A DNA stretch of 64,000 nucleotides from Oleiagrimonas sp963821885 (GTDB lineage: Bacteria; Pseudomonadota; Gammaproteobacteria; Xanthomonadales; Rhodanobacteraceae): assembly GCA_963821885.1 (NCBI GenBank), contig CAWGFN010000002.1, positions 186,001-250,000 of the forward strand. Direction: 5' to 3'. Below the pieces are notes generated by a model. The model did no database searches, was not told where the DNA came from, and was given only the letters and a program-made list of their open reading frames with translations. Positions within the stretch are counted from its first letter, which is position 1. Each line of letters begins with the position of its first letter. The position numbers and the translations under genes are program-made. Below are positions 57,769 to 64,000 of the stretch, one piece after another.

Positions 57769-59160
57769 ATGAGCCAACAGAGCGTCCTGGTCGTCGATGA
57801 CGAACGCGACATCCGTGAACTGCTGACCATCACCCTCGGTCGCATGGACCTGCACGTGGACGCGGCCAGCAACGTGGCCGAGGCCCGGCAGCTTCTCACC
57901 GAACATGCCTACGACCTGTGCTTCACCGACATGCGCCTGCCCGACGGCTCGGGCCAGGACCTGATCGAGCTGATCGCGGAGGAGTATCCGGACATGCCGG
58001 TGGCGATGATCACCGCCTACGGCAACGTCGACGCGGCCGTGAACGCGCTCAAGGCCGGCGCCTTCGACTTCGTCTCCAAGCCGGTCGACATCAAGATGCT
58101 GCGCAACCTGGTGCAGACCGCGCTGCGGCTGTCGCAGGAACGCCGCAGCAACGACACCGGCGAAGCCGCGCCGATCGGCAGCCGCCTGATTGGCTCGTCC
58201 TCGGCCATGCAGCAGGTGCGCACGACCATCGGCAAGCTGGCCCGCAGCCAGGCCCCGGTCTACATCAGCGGCGAATCCGGCACCGGCAAGGAGCTGGCCG
58301 CGCGACTGATCCACGAACAGAGCCCGCGCGCCGGCGCGCCATTCGTGCCGGTCAACTGCGGCGCGATCCCCTCCGAACTGATGGAGAGCGAGTTCTTCGG
58401 CCACAAGAAGGGCAGCTTCACCGGGGCCCACGCCGACAAGGAAGGCCTGTTCCAGAGCGCCAACGGCGGCACCCTGTTCCTCGACGAGGTGGCCGAGCTG
58501 CCGCTGCACATGCAGGTCAAGCTGCTGCGCGTCATCCAGGAGAAGGCCGTGCGCCCGATTGGCGGCCGTGGCGAGATCCCGGTCGACGTGCGCATCCTCT
58601 CGGCCACGCACAAGAACCTGGCCAACCTGGTCGAACAGGGTCACTTCCGCCAGGACCTGTTCTACCGCATCAACGTCATCGAGCTGCAGATTCCGCCGCT
58701 GCGCGAGCGTGGCGACGACGTCAGCGAACTGACCCGCGTCATCCTCGACCGCCTGGCGCAGGACAACGGCGGCTCGACGGTCACCCTCACCGACGAGGCC
58801 CTCGCCGCGCTGGTCGAATACGACTTCCCCGGCAACGTGCGCGAACTGGAGAACATCCTCGAGCGCGCGCTGGCCATGTGCGATGGAGACACCGTGCAGC
58901 CGGACGACCTGATGCTTCCCGAGCACGCCCCGCGACAGACGTCGCGGGCGCCGGGCGAGGCGCAGGATGCGGATGCCGCCGATCCGGGCATGCCGCACAA
59001 CAGCGACCAGCCACTGGACGACTACATCTCCAATCTCGAGCGCGAGGCGATCATGAAGGCGCTGGAGGAAACGCGCTACAACAAGACCGCGGCCGCGCGC
59101 AAACTCGGCATCACCTTCCGCGCGCTGCGCTACAAGCTGAAGAAGCTCAACATCGACTAG
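57769..59160 (+). CDS. pilR: Type IV pilus sigma-54 response regulator PilR
   Basis: NtrC-family activator of pilin genes. 463 residues: receiver with acceptor D54 (CFTDMRLPDG), AAA+ sigma-54 interaction domain with Walker A GESGTGKE, the GAFTGA loop as GSFTGA, Walker B TLFLDEV and the R-finger region, then a Fis-type HTH at the end (NKTAAARKLGITFRALRYKL). It is fed by PilS. The first base of the ATG follows AGAAGCC, a weak site. Confidence 0.97.
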   Translation: MSQQSVLVVDDERDIRELLTITLGRMDLHVDAASNVAEARQLLTEHAYDLCFTDMRLPDGSGQDLIELIAEEYPDMPVAMITAYGNVDAAVNALKAGAFDFVSKPVDIKMLRNLVQTALRLSQERRSNDTGEAAPIGSRLIGSSSAMQQVRTTIGKLARSQAPVYISGESGTGKELAARLIHEQSPRAGAPFVPVNCGAIPSELMESEFFGHKKGSFTGAHADKEGLFQSANGGTLFLDEVAELPLHMQVKLLRVIQEKAVRPIGGRGEIPVDVRILSATHKNLANLVEQGHFRQDLFYRINVIELQIPPLRERGDDVSELTRVILDRLAQDNGGSTVTLTDEALAALVEYDFPGNVRELENILERALAMCDGDTVQPDDLMLPEHAPRQTSRAPGEAQDADAADPGMPHNSDQPLDDYISNLEREAIMKALEETRYNKTAAARKLGITFRALRYKLKKLNID

Positions 59161-59195
59161 CCGGCACCTCCCGACCATCGGATGGATCGGCAATG

Positions 59196-59231
59196 AAAAA
59201 CGCCGCCAGGCGCGAGCCCGGCGGCGTTTTT
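59196..59231. terminator. Bidirectional terminator between pilR and ssb
   Basis: AAAAACGCCGCC pairs perfectly with GGCGGCGTTTTT across a 12-base loop, with a T-tract for both strands. It lies 35 bases after pilR and 37 past the ssb stop. Confidence 0.88.
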
Positions 59232-59268
59232 GCATGCAGCGTCGGCACGCCGACGTCGCGCCGGAGGG

Positions 59269-59778
59269 TCAGAACGGCACGTCGTCGTCGACGAAATCCC
59301 CACCGGAAGGCGCGGACGGCGCCGGCGAACCACCACCACCGCCATAGGACGGCTGGGCGTCCGACGCGCCGCCACCGGAGCGCTGCTGCGGGCGGCTGCG
59401 GTAACCGCCGCCACCGCCACCGGCGCCGCCGCCCATCTCGCCGCCACCGCCGAGCATCTGCATCTCGTTGGCGATGATCTCGGTCGAATAGCGCTCGATG
59501 CCGTCCTTGCCGGTGTACTTGTCGGTGCGAAGCGAGCCCTCGATGTAGACCTGGCGGCCCTTCTTCAGGTACTCGCCGGCGATCTCGGCCAGGCGGCCGA
59601 ACATCTTCACCCGATGCCACTCGGTGCGTTCCTGCTTCTGCCCGCTCTGCTTGTCGGTCCACTGCTCGCTGGTCGCCACGCTGAGCGAGGTGATGGGCGT
59701 TCCGCTGGCGGTGTAGCGGGTCTCCGGATCCGCACCCAGGTTGCCGACGACGATGACCTTGTTGATGCCGCGTGCCAT
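59269..59778 (-). CDS. ssb: Single-stranded DNA-binding protein
   Basis: Tetrameric ssDNA-binding protein for replication and repair. The OB fold starts MARGINKVIVVGNLGADPE and includes WHRVKMFGRLAEIAGEYLKKG; after residue 110 there is a Gly-rich, Ser/Pro-rich linker, and the acidic tip DFVDDDVPF recruits partner proteins. 169 residues. It is followed by the MFS gene upstream on the same strand (129 bases). Confidence 0.97.
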   Translation of the reverse strand: MARGINKVIVVGNLGADPETRYTASGTPITSLSVATSEQWTDKQSGQKQERTEWHRVKMFGRLAEIAGEYLKKGRQVYIEGSLRTDKYTGKDGIERYSTEIIANEMQMLGGGGEMGGGAGGGGGGYRSRPQQRSGGGASDAQPSYGGGGGSPAPSAPSGGDFVDDDVPF

Positions 59779-59901
59779 GGAAATGCCCTCGATGTTGCGC
59801 AGTTGAGCGAAGTGGACAGCGATGCTAGCACAGGCAGGCGCGGCGCCGGATGCGCATGGCCGGTACCGGCCGTAGTCCCCCGCCGCGAAGGAATGTGGGC
59901 G

Positions 59902-59916
59902 CCGGCTTCAGGCCGG
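59902..59916. repeat. REP-like hairpin over the MFS stop codon
   Basis: CCGGC and GCCGG pair over the loop TTCAG in a GTGGGCGCCGGCTTCAGGCC context like the scattered GGCTTCAGCC repeats of this order. The MFS stop (59908-59910, minus strand) falls within the loop, so the repeat supplies the stop. Confidence 0.4.
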
Positions 59917-61113
59917 TTGGGAGCCGCTCGCGGTCGGCTCCAGGTCGCCCCGGCGCATGCCCCAGGCCAGCAGCGCGGCCCACGGCAGGGCCAGCAGGGC
60001 GGTCAGCACGAACACGTCGCCCGCGCCCAGGCGTCCCAGCCCCAGGCCACCGAGCATGCCGCCGACGAAGGCGCCGAGGAACTGGCAGGTCGCATAGGCG
60101 CCCAGCGCGGCGCCGCGCATGTGGTCCGGCGCCAGGCGCGAGACCAGGCTCGGCAGGGTCGCCTCGAGCAGGTTGAAGCAACTGAAGAACAGGCAGGCAC
60201 CGGCCCACAGCCACAGGTGGCTCTCGCCGACCGCGGCGAAGCCGCACAGTGCAAGCCCCAGGCCCAACGCGCAGACCAGGGCCAGTTTCATGCTGCCCGG
60301 CACACTGCGCACCCGGCGCAGCACGCCACCCATCACCACCACGGAAAACAGCATCACCGGCAGGTACAGCTGCCACTGGTGCTGCAGCGGCATGCCCGTT
60401 TCATGGATGAGGACCTGCGGCAGCACCACGAAGCTGGCCGTCAGCATGGTGTGCATGACGAACACGGAAGCATTGAGAAGCAGCAGGCGCGGCACCGCCA
60501 GCATGCGCAGCACGTCGCCATAGCCCGCCGCGGCCGGCGCCCGGTGCTGCGTCGGCGCGGGAACCAGGAGCCACAGCAGGAGCATCGCGCCCACGGCCAG
60601 GGCCGCGGTGGTGCCGAAAAGGCCTTCCAGCCCGCCGGCGGCGGCCAGCGGCGCGCTGAGGATGATGGCCAGGATGAACGCCATGCCCACGCTGACGCCG
60701 ATGATGGCCATGACCTTGCTGCGGTTTTCCGGATCGGAAAGGTCCGCCGCCAGCGCCTGGCTGGCGCCGGAAACCGCGCCCACGCCCTGCAGCGCGCGGC
60801 CGGCGATGATGCCGTAGATGCCATGCGAGAACGCCGCCACCAGGCTGCCGACAATGAACACCGCCAGGCCCAGGGTGATGGTCAGGCGACGCCCGATGCG
60901 GTCCGACAGCATGCCCATGGGCACCTGCAATGCGGCCTGGCCGACGCCGTAGATGCCGATCGCCAGTCCCACCAGCAGCCCGGTCGCCCCGGGCATGTCG
61001 CGGGCATACACGCTGAGCACGGGCATGATCAGGAACAGGCCGAACATGCGCAGACCCACCACGCTGGCCAGGGCCGAGGCACTGCGAATTTCCTGCCTGC
61101 TGAGCTTGCTCAC
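59908..61113 (-). CDS. MFS transporter
   Basis: Inner-membrane carrier of 401 residues from GTG 61113 (VSKLSRQEIRSASAL), which has GGAGAG upstream; a TTG at 61140 is less likely. Twelve membrane segments; motif A after helix 2 is GMLSDRIGRR, motif C-like region near GRALQGVGAVSG. The sequence is like YajR/TetA-type drug antiporters, substrate unknown. It is divergent from ispB, each with a TATA-like -10. Confidence 0.9.
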   Translation of the reverse strand: MSKLSRQEIRSASALASVVGLRMFGLFLIMPVLSVYARDMPGATGLLVGLAIGIYGVGQAALQVPMGMLSDRIGRRLTITLGLAVFIVGSLVAAFSHGIYGIIAGRALQGVGAVSGASQALAADLSDPENRSKVMAIIGVSVGMAFILAIILSAPLAAAGGLEGLFGTTAALAVGAMLLLWLLVPAPTQHRAPAAAGYGDVLRMLAVPRLLLLNASVFVMHTMLTASFVVLPQVLIHETGMPLQHQWQLYLPVMLFSVVVMGGVLRRVRSVPGSMKLALVCALGLGLALCGFAAVGESHLWLWAGACLFFSCFNLLEATLPSLVSRLAPDHMRGAALGAYATCQFLGAFVGGMLGGLGLGRLGAGDVFVLTALLALPWAALLAWGMRRGDLEPTASGSQPA

Positions 61114-61145
61114 GGTCTCTCCATCATCGCGTCCGATCAAACGGC

Positions 61146-61202
61146 GAGTATACGCCCGACATGCCCGTGGCCGCCCCCGACAGGCCGTCGCACCCCTATA
61201 AT
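61146..61202. promoter_or_regulatory. Divergent promoters of the MFS gene and ispB
   Basis: TATACT on the minus strand (61151-61146) faces the MFS gene, 33 bases before its GTG. TATAAT on the plus strand (61197-61202) faces ispB, 38 bases before its ATG. Neither has a strong -35. Spacing of about 45 bases between the two leaves room for a shared regulator, none of which is identified. Confidence 0.55.
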
Positions 61203-61239
61203 TGCCCGTACATCGTTCCAGCCGAGGTCAATCACGCCC

Positions 61240-62241
61240 ATGTCCGTCCCCGCCGACGCTCGTCCGCGTTCCGTCGATTTCGCGTCGGTGCGCGCGCTCG
61301 CCGCCCCCGACATGGATGCCATCGACGCGCTGATCCGCGACCGGCTGAGCTCGGACGTGATCCTCATCAACCAGGTGGCCGAACACATCATCGGCGGCGG
61401 CGGCAAGCGCCTGCGCCCGATGCTGCACGCCCTGGCCGCGCGCGCCTGCGGCTACGACGGCGACGAGCACGTCAAGCTGGCGGCGGTGATCGAGTTCATC
61501 CACACCTCCACCCTGCTGCACGATGACGTGGTCGACGAATCGGACCTGCGCCGTGGCCGCTCCACCGCCAATGCGGTGTGGGGCAACGCCGCCAGCGTGC
61601 TGGTCGGCGATTTCCTGTATTCGCGCTCGTTCCAGCTGATGGTCGAGCTGGAACGCATGCCGGTGCTGCGGATCCTCGCCGACACCACCAACACCATCGC
61701 CGCCGGCGAGGTCATGCAGCTGCTCAACATCGGTCGCGCCGACCTGGCCGAGGACGACTATCTCCAGGTCATCGAGCGCAAGACCGCAGTGCTGTTCGCC
61801 GCCGCCACCGAGCTGGGCGGCGTGCTCGGCGACCTGCCGGCCGCGCAGGTGGACGCCCTGCGCCACTACGGCATGCAGCTGGGCTACGCCTTCCAGATCG
61901 CCGACGACCTGCTCGACTACGTGTCCGACGCCGACACCATCGGCAAGAACATCGGCGACGACCTGGCCGAGGGCAAGCCCACCCTGCCGTTGATCTACGC
62001 GTTGCAGGGCGCCACGCCGGAGCAGGCCGACTCGCTGCGCCGGGCCATCGAGCACGGCGGCCTGGACTCGCTCGACCGCATCATCGCCGCGATCCGCGAT
62101 TCGGGCGCCCTGGAGCGCACCCGCGAGCGCGCGCAGCAGCACGCCGCCGCCGCGCGCGAGGCCCTGGCCGTGCTGCCGGACTCCGAGTATCGCGGGGCCT
62201 TGTCCACCCTCGCCGACTACGCAGTCGAACGCACATACTGA
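61240..62241 (+). CDS. ispB: Octaprenyl diphosphate synthase
   Basis: Trans-prenyltransferase making the quinone side chain. 333 residues from ATG 61240; the first Asp motif is LLHDDVVDESDLRRG, the second QIADDLLDY, and GGGKRLRPML binds IPP. The chain length, C40 or other, depends on residues before the first motif and is not sure. A long open frame upstream (from 59230) is antisense to ssb and the MFS gene and not coding. It uses the isopentenyl units that begin with Dxs. Confidence 0.95.
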   Translation: MSVPADARPRSVDFASVRALAAPDMDAIDALIRDRLSSDVILINQVAEHIIGGGGKRLRPMLHALAARACGYDGDEHVKLAAVIEFIHTSTLLHDDVVDESDLRRGRSTANAVWGNAASVLVGDFLYSRSFQLMVELERMPVLRILADTTNTIAAGEVMQLLNIGRADLAEDDYLQVIERKTAVLFAAATELGGVLGDLPAAQVDALRHYGMQLGYAFQIADDLLDYVSDADTIGKNIGDDLAEGKPTLPLIYALQGATPEQADSLRRAIEHGGLDSLDRIIAAIRDSGALERTRERAQQHAAAAREALAVLPDSEYRGALSTLADYAVERTY

Positions 62242-62271
62242 TCAGCATCGCCCGGCCGCCGGCCGGACCGT

Positions 62272-63872
62272 TCAGGCCAGTGCCTTGCGCAGGGGCTCGA
62301 GATGGCTGGCGTACGGCTTCCAGTGGCCAAGGCCGCGGGCGTGGATGGGCTCGCGCACCTGGCTGCTGCTGGGCGTGGCGATCGGTGAAGGATTGCTTTC
62401 CGGGCTGAGGCAGGCGTCCTCGATCCCGAGCCCGCAATACTCGAGCACGCCCCGCAGGGTCGAACGCGGATCGCGAACCAGCGCGTCATAGGAGACGTCG
62501 AGCATCGCGCCGGGCAGCCGCTCGTGCCAGTGCGTGCAAAGCCGGACATGCTGCCGTTGGTAGTCGGCGACCGCGGCCAGATCATGCCCGACATTGCCGA
62601 ATACCGACTTGTAGTTGGAGAAACACACGTCCATCGGGTCGCGCACGAGGTTGAGGATCCGCGCTTGCGGCAAGGCGCGGCGGATGAAGGCGACCATCTG
62701 GATGTTCGCCGGCAGCTTGTCGATGTAGAAACCGTGGCCGCCCGCGCGCCACTGGGTCTGCGCCAGATAGCGCCGGCCGAGTTCGCGATAATCGATCTCG
62801 CCCTGGCGCTCGATGATCCGGCACATGCCCTGCGACTTGGCCGACGGCTGGTCGGCCACCCAGTGCAACTGGCGCCAGAAATCCACCAGCTCGCCGGCGG
62901 CGGTGACCTGCGAATGGCTGGAAAGCACGCGATCGAGCAGGGTGGTGCCGGAACGCGGCATGCCGACGATGAAGATCGGCACCGGGCCCTCGAATGGCGC
63001 CGCATCCGGACGCCCGGGCGCGCTGGTCAGCGGCATCCCGAGCAACGCATCGACCACGGCCGACTCGCCCAGCGCATCGTACGGATTGAGTTCGTGCATC
63101 AGCGCGTTGCAACGCGCCAGCGAGGTCCAGGCCTCGTCATGCCGGCCCAGGTCGTCAAGGACCTTGAAGCGGGCATATTCGAAATCGGCCCGCACGAACT
63201 TGCGCGCCGGGTCGCCGTCATCGACCGGCAGCGCCTGGAGTTGCTGCTACACGTAGGCCAGCCGGTTGTCCTCCGGGGTCTGCTTGCGCAGGTTGACCAG
63301 CACCACGGCCGCATCGCCGCATTGCGGCCAGCGTTCGATGCACGTCTCCAGGGTCCTGCAAGCACCGTCGATGTCGCCGGTGAACTCGATGTCGCCGGTG
63401 AACTGCAACAGCATGGCGTGCATGTGATGGTCGTCCGGATCGTCCGCTCCGGCCGCCAGGGCGCGCTCGATGAGGGCCTTGGCGGGCGCGATCTCGCCGA
63501 CCATGAACCGAAGGTGGGCCTGCGCCAGCAGCAGCTCCGGAGGCGGCTCCGGCGCCTGGGCCAGGAAATCCAGGCACTCGCGCGCGGCCACGACCTCGCC
63601 GATGCTGAGCAGGCGGCGTGCCAGGTCGAGCAACAGCGCCGCATTGGGCGGCAGATGATCGACGGCCTGCAGCAACGGCCGGCTGACCGCCTGGAATTGC
63701 CCCTGCTTCATCAGCAGGTCGGCCAGCTCCAGCAGGCCGGGACATCATCGGGAACACGGGCAATGAGTGCTTCGAGGGCAACCACGGCTTCATCGATCCG
63801 GTTGGATCGGATGCATTCGATGGCGCGTTCGCGCAGCTGACGCGCTTCGTCGGGGGTGATCTTGGCGTTCAT
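62272..63872 (-). pseudogene. TPR-sulfotransferase, broken by one frameshift and one stop
   Basis: ATG 63872 starts MNAKITPDEARQL. The frame fails near 63730, where one base is missing (DDVP should run on to LLELADLLMKQGQF in another frame). The TPR part then continues to KQTPEDNRLAYV, where an in-frame TAG (63247-63249) interrupts it, and the same frame resumes as QQLQALPVDDGDPARKF and a sulfotransferase domain with GMPRSGTTLLDRVL, ending LEPLRKALA at 62272. The restored protein would have about 533 residues, with N-terminal TPRs and a C-terminal PAPS-dependent sulfotransferase, a layout known in proteobacteria. The intact 307-codon piece from 63195 might still be translated alone. Confidence 0.8.
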
Positions 63873-63927
63873 CGATGAAGGATATTTGGTGGCCTGCGCG
63901 ATGCTCAAATCCGCGTGCCGTCGGTAG

Positions 63928-64000
63928 TCAGCGTCCGGCGGCGTGGGCCGCGAGGCGGCGCTTGAGTGGGTCCAGACGATCCACCAGGCGCAGGCCCAGG
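63928..64000 (-). CDS. 3' end of a gene leaving at the right edge (possibly a ubiquinone hydroxylase)
   Basis: Reading into the window from the right, the last codons give LGLRLVDRLDPLKRRLAAHAAGR and stop at 63928. The pattern, GLRLVDR.PLKRRLA.HA.G, is like the C-terminus of the UbiH/UbiI/UbiF flavin hydroxylases, but 23 residues are too few to be certain. Confidence 0.35.
   Translation of the reverse strand, partial: LGLRLVDRLDPLKRRLAAHAAGR

Noticed and set aside
59230..61239. Upstream extension of the ispB frame
   Set aside because: This part is antisense to ssb and the MFS gene; the family start and promoter fit ATG 61240.

Overview
The window reads as a chromosomal segment of a GC-rich gammaproteobacterium of the Lysobacterales (Xanthomonadales). 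The pointers are the gene order pilS-pilR facing sucC-sucD, the order ybgC-tolQRAB-pal-cpoB-queE-queC-tRNA-Lys as in gamma-proteobacteria, kup lying between ruvA and ruvB, OxyR, and heptanucleotide tandem repeats of the GGGACTC type. Genus cannot be fixed from the sequence alone.

Layout. 0-5 kb: an HNH nuclease, dxs, then two unrecognised genes bracketed by dxs and a copy of the dxs 3' end. 4.9-13 kb: a frameshifted autotransporter, a sulfotransferase, prmC with a disturbed start, a frameshifted lipoprotein-type hydrolase, oxyR and a broken membrane-anchored protein. 13-16 kb: an OxyR-type operator followed by rubrerythrin, a cysteine-rich Fe-S protein and a DUF3501 protein. 15.7-23 kb: apt, a DUF2007 protein, glnS, rlmM, a TVP38-type membrane protein, a hybrid histidine kinase and a LuxR-type regulator. 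23.4-30.2 kb (minus strand): ybgC-tolQ-tolR-tolA-tolB-pal-cpoB-queE-queC-tRNA-Lys. 30.2-36.1 kb: a 23-unit heptamer tract, ruvB, kup, ruvA, ruvC (whose first codons contain another heptamer tract), yebC. 36-39 kb: a lipase-like hydrolase, a MITE-like palindrome, aspS, an FmdB-type zinc ribbon. 39.5-46.2 kb: a TonB-dependent receptor, an MFS transporter, an Old Yellow Enzyme and two short-chain dehydrogenases. 46.4-53.4 kb: clpB, pgeF, rluD, bamD, nadE. 53.5-59.2 kb: sucD, sucC, pilS, pilR. 59.3-64 kb: ssb, MFS, ispB, a broken TPR-sulfotransferase and the 3' end of another gene.

Functional themes are the cell envelope (Tol-Pal, BamD, autotransporter, TonB receptor), isoprenoids (dxs for precursors, ispB for the quinone side chain), Holliday-junction processing (ruvABC), translation and RNA modification (glnS, aspS, rlmM, rluD, prmC, queC/queE, tRNA-Lys), peroxide response (oxyR and the rubrerythrin module) and type IV pilus control (pilSR).

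Most of the window is ordinary core genome. The parts worth a second look are the orphan gene pair between the dxs end copies, the rubrerythrin/Fe-S/DUF3501 module under a good OxyR operator, the heptamer repeats in the ruvC start and ahead of tol-pal, the 141-bp palindromic element, and an unusual density of single-base frame disruptions at 5.2-13 kb and 63 kb, which may be decay or sequence error.
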